This document shows positions 18,180-27,280 of a stretch of DNA of 64,000 nucleotides, one piece after another. Position 1 is the stretch's first letter. Every line of letters starts with the position of its first letter. The DNA comes from Sinomonas humi (GTDB lineage Bacteria > Actinomycetota > Actinomycetes > Actinomycetales > Micrococcaceae), in NCBI RefSeq assembly GCF_000802235.1, contig NZ_JTDL01000109.1, forward strand, positions 1 to 64,000, given 5' to 3'. The position numbers were made by a program, and so were the translations under genes. Below the pieces are notes generated by a model. That model ran no database searches and was not told where the DNA came from. It worked only from the letters and a program-made list of their open reading frames with translations.

Positions 18180-19514
18180 ATGACGCTCACGGATCCCGCC
18201 TCCCAAGCCCTCGAGGCTCCGGAAGACCTCGGCGAGCAGACCGCCCAGCCGGGCTCCGCCGTCGTACTCGAGACGCCCACGCTCCGCCCCGGCGTCGCCC
18301 TCGACGTCGCTGCGCTGAACCACGCTGGAATCCCCCTGCTCGACGTGACGGTCCCCGTCTACAACGAGGAGGCCGACCTCGAGGCCTGCGTCCGCAACCT
18401 CGACGCCTACCTCTCCACCCAGTTCCCCCACACGTACCGCATCACGATCGCGGACAACGCCTCCACCGACTCGACGCTGCGCGTCGCCGAGCGGCTCTCC
18501 CGTGAACTCGAGAACGTCTGCTCAGTGCACCTCGAGGAGAAGGGCCGCGGGAACGCGCTGCGACGCGTCTGGCTCGCCTCGGACTCCCCAGTCCTCGCGT
18601 ACATGGACGTGGATCTCTCCACCGACCTCAACGCGCTCGCCCCGCTCGTGGCCCCGCTCATCTCGGGCCACTCGGACCTCTCGATCGGCACGAGGCTTTC
18701 GCGCTCGTCCCGCGTAGTGCGGGGGCCGAAGCGCGAGTTCGTCTCGCGTTCCTACAACTTCCTCCTGCACTCGCTCATGGGCGCCCGTTTCAGCGACGCC
18801 CAGTGCGGGTTCAAGGCGATCCGGTCGGACGTCGCCCGACAGCTCCTGCCCCACACGCTCGACAAGGCGTGGTTCTTCGACACGGAACTCCTCCTCCTCG
18901 CCGAGCGCTGCGGACTCCGGTGCGCGGAAGTCCCTGTGGACTGGACCGACGATCCGCACTCGAAAGTCGACATCCTCCGTACCGCCCTTGAGGACCTCCG
19001 CGGGATGTACCGGATGACGGTGGACATGGCCCGGGGCCGCATCCCCCTCACGCAGCTTCAGGCCGCGATGGCCCGAGGGCCGCTGCCGGCGGGCGAGCGC
19101 GCGGAGGAGGCCGGGCGGGGGCAGAGCCTCTTCGGCCAGTTGGTGCGCTTCGGAGCGATCGGCGTCGCGTCGACGCTCGCGTACGCGGCGCTGTACCTTC
19201 TGGGCCGGGCGCTCATGGGCGCACAGGCTGCCAACTTCGTGGCCCTGCTCATCACGGCGATCGCGAACACGGCCGCCAACCGCCGCTTCACTTTCGGAGT
19301 GCTCGGGGCTGAGAGGCTTGCCCGCCACCACTTCGAGGGCCTGATCGTCTTCGGCATCGGCTGGGCCCTCACAGCGGGCGCCCTGGCCTGGATGAACTCG
19401 CTTCCCCACCCGAGCCAATGGCTCGAGCTCGGCATCCTCACCGTCGCGAACCTCGCCGCAACCGCGCTGAAGTTCCTCCTCTTCCGCCTCTGGGTGTTCC
19501 GCCGCCGGGCCTGA
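18180..19514 (+). CDS. GT2 glycosyltransferase fused to a GtrA domain
   Basis: 444 residues. Residues 50-300 are a dolichol-phosphate-mannose-synthase-like GT2 domain with VPVYNEE at about 59-65, the metal-binding DVD at about 143-145 (YMDVDLSTD) and DAQCGFKAI. Residues 318-440 form four membrane spans of a GtrA domain (LVRFGAIGVASTLAYAALY), implicated in flipping lipid-linked sugars. The fusion would make and translocate a polyprenyl-phosphate sugar donor for the two GT39 transferases immediately downstream. Confidence 0.92.
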   Translation: MTLTDPASQALEAPEDLGEQTAQPGSAVVLETPTLRPGVALDVAALNHAGIPLLDVTVPVYNEEADLEACVRNLDAYLSTQFPHTYRITIADNASTDSTLRVAERLSRELENVCSVHLEEKGRGNALRRVWLASDSPVLAYMDVDLSTDLNALAPLVAPLISGHSDLSIGTRLSRSSRVVRGPKREFVSRSYNFLLHSLMGARFSDAQCGFKAIRSDVARQLLPHTLDKAWFFDTELLLLAERCGLRCAEVPVDWTDDPHSKVDILRTALEDLRGMYRMTVDMARGRIPLTQLQAAMARGPLPAGERAEEAGRGQSLFGQLVRFGAIGVASTLAYAALYLLGRALMGAQAANFVALLITAIANTAANRRFTFGVLGAERLARHHFEGLIVFGIGWALTAGALAWMNSLPHPSQWLELGILTVANLAATALKFLLFRLWVFRRRA

Positions 19515-19617
19515 TCCGACCGGCGCTCTCGCACCCCTTCGCGTTGCGTCCCCAGATCTGCGGTGAAGATCCGCCGAGCTCGCGGCGCAGCGGCCAGACC
19601 GACCGAAAGGCCAGAAC

Positions 19618-21744
19618 ATGACCGCCTCCACAGCCCCCGGCAGCACGGTCCCAGCGCCGCCCGGCACCCCGGTTCCCACACCCCCGGGCGCGGCGTCCGA
19701 CGACGGCGCGACCCGCCGTCGTCCGTCCCGCCCCGGCTCTCCCGCGAGCCGCCTTCAGCGCCTCGCCTTCGGGCGGGATCAGGCCCGCTGGGTGCGCCCG
19801 TCGAGCTTCGGCCTCGTGGTCGCGAGCGCGTTCCTGTACCTCTGGAACCTCACGAATTCCGGGTACGCCAACTCCTTCTACGCGGCCGCGATCCAAGCCG
19901 GCAGCAAGAACTGGACCGCATGGTTCTTCGGCTCCCTCGACGCAGGCAACGCGATCACCGTCGACAAGCCCCCGGCTGCGTTCTGGATCCCGGGCCTCCT
20001 GGGCCGCCTGTTCGGCTTCAACTCGTTCACGATGCTCCTCCCGGAGGCGCTCGCGGGCGTCGCCTCGGTGGCGCTCATGTACGCGGCGGTCAAGCGCGTG
20101 AGCGGCCCCACGGCGGGTCTGCTCGGCGGCGGTGCCCTCGCGGCCACGCCGGTCGCGGCCCTCATGTTCCGGTTCAACAACCCGGACGCGATGCTCACGT
20201 TCTGCCTCGTCCTCGCCGCCTACATGACGGTGCGAGCCATCGAGAAGGCGGGCTGGAAGTGGCTCGCCGCGGCGGGGGCGGTGATCGGCCTCGCGTTCCT
20301 CACGAAGATGCTCCAGGGCGTCATCATCGTCCCAGCCCTCGGCCTCGCATACCTCTGGGCCGCCCCGACGACGCTCCGGCGCAGGCTCGTGCACCTCCTC
20401 GGCGCCCTCGCCGGCATCGTTGCCGTGGCCGGCGCTTACATCCTTGCCTTCACGCTCACGCCCACGAGCGTTCGCCCGTACATGGCCGGGTCGCAGACGA
20501 ACAGCTTCCTCGAGCTCACCTTCGGCTACAACGGCTTCTCGCGCATCTTCGGCAATCGAGGTGGCAGCTTCGGCGGCGGGGGCACGTTCCGCGGGGCGTC
20601 CGACGCCGGTGCTGCCGCCGGCAGCGGCGCGGGGGCGTCGGGGTTCGCCGGCTTCGCTGGTGGATTCCCCGGCGGCGGCAACGGCGTTGGCCCGGGCGGT
20701 GCGAGCTTCGGCGGCTCGGCTGGCCTCCTGCGCATGTTCGGCTCGAGCTTCGGCACCGAGATCTCGTGGCTCCTTCCGGCAGCGCTCATCCTGCTCGTCG
20801 CGGGGTTCTGGTTCACCCGCCGCGCGGTCCGCACCGACCGCGTACGCGCCTCGCTCATCGTCTGGGGCGGTTGGACGATCCTCACCGCGGCGGTCTTCAG
20901 CTTCATGACTGGCACAGTGCACCCCTACTACGCCATTGCCCTTGCGCCCGGGATCGCGGGCGTCGTCGGCATCGGCGGCGCGGAGCTGTGGCGTGGCCGT
21001 GCCTACTGGCCGTCGCGGATCACGCTCGCCGCGACGATCCTCGTCACGAGCATCTGGAGCGCTGTGCTGCTCGGCCGCGATGCGTCGTGGCTTCCGTGGC
21101 TCAAGTTCGTCATCGTCGTCCTCGGCGTGCTTACCGCGATCGCGATCCTCGTCCGCTTCGACCGCCTCCGCGCGGGGGCAGTCTCTCTCGCCCTCGCTGC
21201 GCTCCTCGCGACCGGTCTGGGCACCGCGGCGTTCACGGTCGCGACTGCCTCCGTCGGCCATACCGGCTCCATCCCGACCTCCGGCCCCTCCGCCCAGAGC
21301 GGCTTCGGCGGCTTCCGGAACCGGGCGGGATTCGGGGGCGGCGCCGGCTTCGGGGGCGGCGCCGGCCTCGGCGGCGGCACGGGTGGCCCCGGCGGCAATG
21401 CGACCGCCTCAAGCGACCTCGTGGCGCTCCTCCAGCAGACCACCACCAAGTGGTCGGCCGCGACGAACGGCTCCAATTCGGCCGCGAGCCTCGAACTGGC
21501 CTCGAACACGAACGTCATCGCGATGGGCGGCTTCACGGGCAGCGACCCGTACCCCACCCTCGACGAGTTCAAGACCATGGTCGCGAACGGCGAGATCAGC
21601 TACTACATCGCCGACGGCGGCATCGGGGGCGGGGGCTTCGGCGGTCGCGGCGGAAGCGACACCTCGGCCATCACCCAATGGGTCGAGTCCAACTTCCAGA
21701 CAACCACAGTCGGCAACACGACGGTCTATAAATTGGTGAAGTGA
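19618..21744 (+). CDS. GT39-like membrane glycosyltransferase (first paralogue)
   Basis: 708 residues, ArnT/PMT-type (YkcB-like) GT-C transferase with about a dozen spans. After a Pro-rich cytoplasmic N-terminus the first outer loop carries YANSFYAAAIQAGSKNW and the conserved DAGNAITVDKPP. Gly-rich insertions occur at about 315-365 and 560-600, and the C-terminal outer domain includes MGGFTGSDPYPTLDEF. It should move a sugar from a polyprenyl phosphate to a surface acceptor. AAGGCC lies near the start; the stop overlaps the next GTG (GTGA). Confidence 0.9.
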   Translation: MTASTAPGSTVPAPPGTPVPTPPGAASDDGATRRRPSRPGSPASRLQRLAFGRDQARWVRPSSFGLVVASAFLYLWNLTNSGYANSFYAAAIQAGSKNWTAWFFGSLDAGNAITVDKPPAAFWIPGLLGRLFGFNSFTMLLPEALAGVASVALMYAAVKRVSGPTAGLLGGGALAATPVAALMFRFNNPDAMLTFCLVLAAYMTVRAIEKAGWKWLAAAGAVIGLAFLTKMLQGVIIVPALGLAYLWAAPTTLRRRLVHLLGALAGIVAVAGAYILAFTLTPTSVRPYMAGSQTNSFLELTFGYNGFSRIFGNRGGSFGGGGTFRGASDAGAAAGSGAGASGFAGFAGGFPGGGNGVGPGGASFGGSAGLLRMFGSSFGTEISWLLPAALILLVAGFWFTRRAVRTDRVRASLIVWGGWTILTAAVFSFMTGTVHPYYAIALAPGIAGVVGIGGAELWRGRAYWPSRITLAATILVTSIWSAVLLGRDASWLPWLKFVIVVLGVLTAIAILVRFDRLRAGAVSLALAALLATGLGTAAFTVATASVGHTGSIPTSGPSAQSGFGGFRNRAGFGGGAGFGGGAGLGGGTGGPGGNATASSDLVALLQQTTTKWSAATNGSNSAASLELASNTNVIAMGGFTGSDPYPTLDEFKTMVANGEISYYIADGGIGGGGFGGRGGSDTSAITQWVESNFQTTTVGNTTVYKLVK

Positions 21745-23780
21745 CGCCTTTGCCCCTCCAGCCGCGCTCCACAGCCGACGCAGCGACCCGCGCCGAAGGC
21801 GCCATCCGCAAGCGGCTCGAACTGGCTGCGGTCCTGGTGGCCATGGGCGTGCTCTACCTCTGGAACCTCGGAGTGAACGGGTGGGCCAACGCGTTCTACA
21901 GCGCCGCGGCCCAGGCTGGGAGCCAGAACTGGGAGGCGTTCTTCTTCGGGTCCTCGGACGCCGCGAACGCCATCACGGTCGACAAGCCCCCCGCATCCCT
22001 GTGGATCGTCGACCTCTCGGTCCGGATCTTCGGCCTGAGCCCGTGGTCGATCCTCGTGCCCGAGGCCCTCATGGCCGTCGCCACGGGATGGCTCCTCTAC
22101 CTCGCTGTGCGGCGGCCCGCCCATCTGGCTACCGGAAGCGAACGCGCGGCGCACGCCGCGGGGCTGCTCGCCGTCGTCGTTCTCGCGCTGACCCCGGTAG
22201 CGGCACTCATGTTCCGGTTCAACAACCCGGACGCGCTGCTCGTGCTGCTCATGACGGCGGCTGGATACGGTGTAGTCCGCGCGGTCCAGGACGGGCGGGC
22301 GCGATGGCTCATCCTGGCCGGCGCCCTGCTCGGCCTCGGATTCCTCACGAAGCAGCTGCAGGTGCTGCTCGTCGTCCCGGGCTTCGCGGCGGCGTATCTG
22401 TGGGCGGCGCCCCACCCCATCGTCAAACGGTTCGTGCACCTGCTCGGCGCCCTCGCCGCGATGGTGGCCGCGGCCGGGTGGTGGATCGTCGCCGTGATGC
22501 TCACGCCCGCCAGCGCAAGGCCCTACATAGGCGGCTCGCAGACCAACTCGATCCTCGAGCTCACGTTCGGCTACAACGGCTTCGGCCGGTTGAGCGGCGA
22601 CGAGGTCGGCTCCGTGGGCGGCGCCAACGGATGGGGCCAGCCTGGGCTGCTCAGGCTCTTCTCCTCGACGTTCGGCGGCCAGATCGCATGGCTGCTCCCC
22701 GCCGCGCTCATCTTGGGTGCCGCGCTCCTCTGGGTCGGCCGGCGAGCGCCGCGCACGGACCCTGTCAGGGCCTCGGTCGTGGCGTGGGGTGGCTGGGTTC
22801 TCGTCACGGGCCTCACGTTCAGCCTCATGCAGGGCATCATCCACGAGTACTACACCGTGGCCCTCGCCCCGGGCATCGCGGCGCTCGTGGGGCTCGGCGG
22901 AGGGGTCCTGTGGCACCGCCGGCGCCTCCCGTTCGAGGCCTCGGTCCTCGCGGCCGCAGTCCTCTCCGCGGGCGCCCTGGGAATCGTGCTCATGCTGCGC
23001 CCCGCAGGCTTCGTCTCGTGGGTGCCGTGGGTGATCGGCCTCGCGACGCTCGGCGCGGCAGGCAGCATTCTGGCGGTAGGTTTCGCTGCGGGCCGCCTCA
23101 GCAGCCGAGCGCTCCCCCGCCCGCTCGGGCGCACGACGGCGGCTGTCACCTTAGTCGCCGCCCTCGCCGGCCCGTTGGCTTTCACCCTTCAGACCGTCGC
23201 GACTCCCCATACCGGCGCGATCGTCACCGCCGGCCCAGCTTCCTCCGGCGGCCGGCCGGGCTTCGGCGGCTTCCGCAGCGGCCAGAGCGGGCTCAACAGC
23301 TTCCTCGGGATTGGCTCCGGTGGAACAGGCGGCCGGCCGGGCGGCTTCGGAGGCCAAGGCACGACGCCGACGGGAGGCGGCTTCGGCGGTCCCCCGAGCG
23401 GCTTCCGCGGAGGCGGCGGCGGTGCCGGCGGCCTCCTCGACGCGCCAACGCCGTCGTCCGCTCTGGTGACCGCCCTCCAAACCGACGCCTCGAAGTACAC
23501 GTGGGCAGCCGCCGTCGTCGGCTCCAACAATGCCGCGGGCTACCAGCTCGCGACGCAACTGCCCGTCATGGCCCTCGGCGGTTTCAACGGCACCGACCCC
23601 GCACCCACGCTCGCCCAGTTCCAGGAGCTCGTGAAGCAGGGGAAGGTCCACTACTTCATCGCCTCGAGCCTCATGCAGGGCAGCTCCGGCTCGGATGACG
23701 CGCAGCAGATCGCCCAGTGGGTCGAAACGAGCCACCCAGCCCAGACCATCGGCGGAACGAAGGTCTACGCGCTGGGCTAA
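21741..23780 (+). CDS. GT39-like membrane glycosyltransferase (second paralogue)
   Basis: 679 residues, clearly paralogous to the preceding gene: WANAFYSAAAQAGSQNW, DAANAITVDKPPA, GGSQTNSILELTFGYNGFGR and LGGFNGTDPAPTLAQF match equivalent blocks. The GTG start overlaps the upstream stop, so the two are coupled. It also has Gly-rich loops near 500-570. A tandem pair suggests two linked sugar additions or two acceptors served by one GT2-GtrA donor system. Confidence 0.9.
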   Translation: MTPLPLQPRSTADAATRAEGAIRKRLELAAVLVAMGVLYLWNLGVNGWANAFYSAAAQAGSQNWEAFFFGSSDAANAITVDKPPASLWIVDLSVRIFGLSPWSILVPEALMAVATGWLLYLAVRRPAHLATGSERAAHAAGLLAVVVLALTPVAALMFRFNNPDALLVLLMTAAGYGVVRAVQDGRARWLILAGALLGLGFLTKQLQVLLVVPGFAAAYLWAAPHPIVKRFVHLLGALAAMVAAAGWWIVAVMLTPASARPYIGGSQTNSILELTFGYNGFGRLSGDEVGSVGGANGWGQPGLLRLFSSTFGGQIAWLLPAALILGAALLWVGRRAPRTDPVRASVVAWGGWVLVTGLTFSLMQGIIHEYYTVALAPGIAALVGLGGGVLWHRRRLPFEASVLAAAVLSAGALGIVLMLRPAGFVSWVPWVIGLATLGAAGSILAVGFAAGRLSSRALPRPLGRTTAAVTLVAALAGPLAFTLQTVATPHTGAIVTAGPASSGGRPGFGGFRSGQSGLNSFLGIGSGGTGGRPGGFGGQGTTPTGGGFGGPPSGFRGGGGGAGGLLDAPTPSSALVTALQTDASKYTWAAAVVGSNNAAGYQLATQLPVMALGGFNGTDPAPTLAQFQELVKQGKVHYFIASSLMQGSSGSDDAQQIAQWVETSHPAQTIGGTKVYALG

Positions 23781-23794
23781 CCCAAGCTGAGCGA

Positions 23795-23837
23795 GCAGCA
23801 GGCGCGGGTCTGGCTCGCTGCAACCCGCGCCTGCTGC
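23795..23837. terminator. Bidirectional terminator
   Basis: 15-bp perfect stem (23795-23809 / 23823-23837) with a 13-nt loop between the GT39 gene and the convergent VOC gene. Confidence 0.85.
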
Positions 23838-23847
23838 GCACTCGCGC

Positions 23848-24225
23848 CTAGCCGTTCGGCCGGGACGGGATGTACTGCACGGCCCACTTATTGCCGTCGG
23901 GGTCCTGGAAGTACACGAAGTGGCCCCAGTCGAGCACTTGGATCTCGCTGCAGTCCACGCCGTTGCCCTTGAGCTGGTCGTGGGCCTTCTGGATATCGCT
24001 CACCACGAGCTGCAGGTTCGGTGCGGTTCCGGGCGCCGCATCGCTGAGGCCCTCCCCGATCGCGATCGAGCACGCGGATCCAGGCGGCGTGAGCTGCACG
24101 AACCTCAGGTTCTCGTTGACCCGCTCGTCGTAGTCGGCGTTGAAGCCCACCTTGTTGACGTAGAAATCCTTGGCCCGGTCGACGTCGGCGACGGGCACGA
24201 ACACCAGCTCAAGCTTCCAGTCCAT
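23848..24225 (-). CDS. VOC-family (glyoxalase-like) protein
   Basis: 125 residues, one vicinal-oxygen-chelate module pair. The pattern VPVADVDRAKDFYVNKVGF opens the first half and FQDPDGNKWAVQ closes the second. A paralogue with the same layout lies at 39230-39622. Such small VOC proteins include antibiotic-binding proteins and isomerases; metal ligands are not complete enough to name a reaction. It stands alone, divergent from the PPC-domain gene. Confidence 0.85.
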   Translation of the reverse strand: MDWKLELVFVPVADVDRAKDFYVNKVGFNADYDERVNENLRFVQLTPPGSACSIAIGEGLSDAAPGTAPNLQLVVSDIQKAHDQLKGNGVDCSEIQVLDWGHFVYFQDPDGNKWAVQYIPSRPNG

Positions 24226-24401
24226 GCCTCCAAGGTAGGGACGGACGACGGCGAGCGGTACCCGGCGCGGGCAAGCTGCGGACCGCGCGTGTCCGCTTCT
24301 TCAGGCGGCTGAGAACCGTGAGGCGTCAGGTGAACTGTGCCATCGGTTGACGCCTCGTAGACCGGGCATGAGCTTAATGCCGCCTATGAGAGGAGATGCC
24401 A

Positions 24402-24848
24402 ATGAAGACCACCAAGCTGCCGTCCGACGGGGAAGCAGTGTTCGTCGTAATTGGAGAACCGGGAGAGGACGCGTTCCAGCTGCTGAGCGACTTCGCCAAG
24501 AGCAACCAGCTCAGCGCCGCCCAGATCACGGGGGTAGGCGCGTTCAAGCGGGCCACGGTCGGCTGGTTCGATCGGGATGCCAAGGACTACCGGCATATTC
24601 CGGTGGACCAGCAGTGCGAGCTGCTCTCCCTCGTGGGCGACATCGCCCTTGCTGACAATGGCCCGCAGGTCCACGCACACGTCGTCCTCGGCCTACCGGA
24701 CGGCACCACGCGCGGCGGCCACCTGCTCAGCGCAGAGGTATGGCCCACTCTCGAGGTCATCATCCGCGAGACCCCAGCCGCGCTCCGGAAGACGAGCCAT
24801 CCCGACCTGGGTCTCGCGCTCATCGATCCGGACCGCACCAACCACTGA
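24402..24848 (+). CDS. PPC domain (DUF296) protein
   Basis: 148 residues from the ATG at 24402, chosen over the ATG at 24396 because AGGAG lies six bases before it. The whole protein is a PPC/DUF296 domain: ITGVGAFKRATVGWF, the HAHVVLG metal-binding-type motif and a GGHLLSAEV turn. Members include AT-hook-associated DNA-binding proteins in plants and small trimeric proteins in bacteria. An inverted repeat GAGGCGTCA-N19-TGACGCCTC (24320-24356) lies upstream. Role unknown. Confidence 0.85.
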   Translation: MKTTKLPSDGEAVFVVIGEPGEDAFQLLSDFAKSNQLSAAQITGVGAFKRATVGWFDRDAKDYRHIPVDQQCELLSLVGDIALADNGPQVHAHVVLGLPDGTTRGGHLLSAEVWPTLEVIIRETPAALRKTSHPDLGLALIDPDRTNH

Positions 24849-24998
24849 CGGGAGTCGTCGATTGCCCCTGCCCTGATTGCCCCTTGGTGAAAATTCTTTT
24901 GAAGAGCGCGTGACCTTTCGAGGGTCCCCTTCGGTTGGACGGGAGTAGGGCCGCCCAGACGGTCCTCCCAGTTGGCCCCGAACCTTCCAGGAGATTCC

Positions 24999-25688
24999 AT
25001 GTCGTTCTTCACTCTTGTCGCCTCGAGCAAGGTCGCCGTGAGCGCTGCCGCCCTCGGTGCCCTCGCCCTTGGCGGCGCGGGAACTGCCGCCTACGCGAAC
25101 GCGCTTCCGGCCTCGGCCCAGCAGACCGCCCACCAGCTCATCGGGGCTCCGGCCCCGGCACTCCCTGCCGCGGCACTCCCGGCAACGCCCGCCGTCCCTG
25201 CTGCGCCGGCCCTCCCGGCGACGCCGACGACGCCGGCCCTCCCCACAGGTGCCGCCTCGCAGGCTGCGTCTCACGCCGCTTCCGCCGCCAAGTCCGCGGC
25301 AGCCTCGGCGTCGAACCTCCCGTCGTCGATCGCTCCGAACGCGGGTGTGAACGCTCAGGCGGCCCTCGGCCTCTGCACCGCGTACGCGCAGGGCAGTCTG
25401 AACGCCAGCTCCATCGAGTTCCACAACCTCGTTGCGGACGCGAACGGTCAGTCGAATGTCTCCGCGTTCTGCAACACGGTGATCGCGGGCCAGTCCGCTC
25501 AGGCTTCGGCGAACGCGGGCGCCAACGCGGATGCAGGCGCCAACGCTGCCGTCCCCGTAGCACCGGCCGTCCCGTCGCTGCCTTCGGCTCCTGCCCTCCC
25601 GTCGCTGCCCTCGCACGTGGCCGTCCCGGCCGTCCCTGCGGTCCCGGCCGTTCCCTCGGTCCTGCCGTCGTCGCCGGTCCAGCCGTAA
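24999..25688 (+). CDS. Secreted Ala/Pro-rich protein
   Basis: 229 residues from the ATG at 24999, which has CAGGAGA upstream. The hydrophobic N-terminus (about 8-34, ending GTAAYA) looks like a cleavable signal. The mature part has Pro-Ala repeats (ALPAT/AVPAAP) on both sides of a compact core with two Cys (ALGLCTAYAQG and VSAFCNTVI) that could form a disulfide. No known domain recognised. It lies upstream of an ECF sigma/putative anti-sigma pair that encodes a similar Pro-Ala tail, suggesting a shared envelope role. Confidence 0.72.
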   Translation: MSFFTLVASSKVAVSAAALGALALGGAGTAAYANALPASAQQTAHQLIGAPAPALPAAALPATPAVPAAPALPATPTTPALPTGAASQAASHAASAAKSAAASASNLPSSIAPNAGVNAQAALGLCTAYAQGSLNASSIEFHNLVADANGQSNVSAFCNTVIAGQSAQASANAGANADAGANAAVPVAPAVPSLPSAPALPSLPSHVAVPAVPAVPAVPSVLPSSPVQP

Positions 25689-25869
25689 CGCAAGCCGCTC
25701 GCAACTGAGATAGGCTGGCAAGTCGTTCCGCGGGGACTGGCCGATCGGCCGGCCCCCGCGGCCTTGCCCGAGACCGGCGCGCGCAGCTGAGAGGCTGCCG
25801 CTGAAGCCCAACCCGCCCCGCATTGGCGGCCCGGCGCGCCCGGCCCAAGCACTACCCAAGGGAGACCGG

Positions 25870-26424
25870 TTGGAGCCCCACGAGGATCCAAGCCGCGAGA
25901 TCCCCACGATGGATCCCGGCGACCACGCTGAACTCTTCACCGCAGCCTTCCGTACCCTCTCGCCGTCGGTGCGCGGCTATCTGAGGGCACGCGGGGTCGA
26001 GGACAGCGAGGCGGTGACTCAAGACGTCTTCCTTTCGCTGTACTCCCGGATCGGGAGCCTCAAAGGAGGTCTCGAGGGGGCGAAGGCCCTCGTCTTCACG
26101 ATCGCCCACTCCCGCGCCGTCGACCACCACCGGCGCCGCGAGCGGACTCCGGCCCTCGTTCCCCACGATCCCGAACTGGATTCCCGCACCACACCGGCCA
26201 CGACCGAAGACCTCGCCCTCGGCGGGGCAGGCGCGTTGAGCCTCCTGAACTCCCTGACAGACGACCACCGCGAGGTCCTCCTCCTCCGGGTCGTCGCGGA
26301 TCTGTCGATCGAGCAGACCGCCGAAATCATGAGCCGCACCGCCGGCGCCGTCAAACAGCTCCAGCGGCGGGCCCTCGAAGCCCTGAGAAGTCACGCAGTC
26401 ATCACAGAACTGAGCCCGTCATGA
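25870..26424 (+). CDS. ECF-type RNA polymerase sigma factor
   Basis: 184 residues. Region 2 (about 18-85) contains DSEAVTQDVFLSLYSRIGSL, and region 4 (about 115-175) contains SLTDDHREVLLLRVVADLSIEQTAEIM. A TTG start with AAGGGAG upstream is preferred; an internal ATG at 25909 lacks a good ribosome-binding site. The stop overlaps the next gene (ATGA), which encodes a single-span membrane protein, the usual arrangement for a sigma factor and its membrane anti-sigma factor. Confidence 0.9.
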   Translation: MEPHEDPSREIPTMDPGDHAELFTAAFRTLSPSVRGYLRARGVEDSEAVTQDVFLSLYSRIGSLKGGLEGAKALVFTIAHSRAVDHHRRRERTPALVPHDPELDSRTTPATTEDLALGGAGALSLLNSLTDDHREVLLLRVVADLSIEQTAEIMSRTAGAVKQLQRRALEALRSHAVITELSPS

Positions 26425-27233
26425 ACCCCATCAACGATCGCGAGACCGACGATCACAACGACCAGAGGGTCATCGATCAGGTCCTGACTGACGTCGACCC
26501 CGACAGCGCCGATTCCCTCAGGCCGCTGCTCGCCGAACTGCGCACGCTGGCCCACGGAGACGCCGTAGAGCCCGGGCCGCTGCTCGAGGCGCTCCTGCTG
26601 ACCGAGGAGGCCGCCGCGACCTCCGAGGCGCCCGCATCCGAAGCGCCCGCCCCTGGTCCCGCGATCACTGGCACTCCAACCTTGCCCGCGCTCCGGGTCA
26701 TCGAGGGGGACGGCGCGTCCCGTCCCCCTCGCCCTGCCCGGCGTACCCGCCGCCGTCGTCCGCTCGCTGCCGCGCTCGTCCTGACGGCGGCAATCGGCGC
26801 CGGGACCGCCGCCGCGGCAGCAGCCGACGAGGGTTTCCGCTCGACGCTCAACGACGGCATCAACTCGGTCATCAGCGTTCTCGGGGGCCATGCGGCGAGC
26901 ACTCCCTCCTCGCCTCCCGCCGCGCCTGTCCCAGCCACAGTGCCCGCCCCCGCGGCTCCGTCAGCGGGCCCGTCCGCCCCAGCGTCGCCTGAGGCGGGAC
27001 AAAGTGAGACGGCGGGCCCGCGCGCGGAGGCGCCGGCGCCGTCGTCGGCCGCCACGAGCGCACCGCGGACGACGGCGGGTTCCAGCACGGCGTCCCCCTC
27101 ACCGAAGGCGAGCCTCCCGGCGCTGCCGACCCAGCTGCCGAGCCCGAATCTCGGCGTTCCCCTTCCGAAGCTTCCCGCGGTCCCCGGAGTCCTCCCGACA
27201 GCGCCGACCGGGCTCCCGGGGGGCCTGCACTAG
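26421..27233 (+). CDS. Putative membrane anti-sigma factor with Pro/Ala-rich exterior
   Basis: 270 residues: an acidic N-terminal cytoplasmic part (1-100), a basic patch RRTRRRR, one membrane span (about 114-133) and a long Pro/Ala/Ser outer region. The N-terminus has no HXXXCXXC zinc motif. Anti-sigma function is inferred from ATGA coupling to the sigma gene and the single-span topology, in the way RsdA-like factors pair with SigD-like sigmas. It could instead be a target gene. Confidence 0.65.
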   Translation: MNPINDRETDDHNDQRVIDQVLTDVDPDSADSLRPLLAELRTLAHGDAVEPGPLLEALLLTEEAAATSEAPASEAPAPGPAITGTPTLPALRVIEGDGASRPPRPARRTRRRRPLAAALVLTAAIGAGTAAAAAADEGFRSTLNDGINSVISVLGGHAASTPSSPPAAPVPATVPAPAAPSAGPSAPASPEAGQSETAGPRAEAPAPSSAATSAPRTTAGSSTASPSPKASLPALPTQLPSPNLGVPLPKLPAVPGVLPTAPTGLPGGLH

Positions 27234-27280
27234 GGCAGGTTTCGGGCGTTCAGAGTGCTTGCTGGCGTGGCCGCCTGGGA

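Noticed and set aside
19438-21261. 607-codon frame opposite the first GT39 gene
   Set aside because: Charged low-complexity shadow; the plus-strand protein has clear family motifs.
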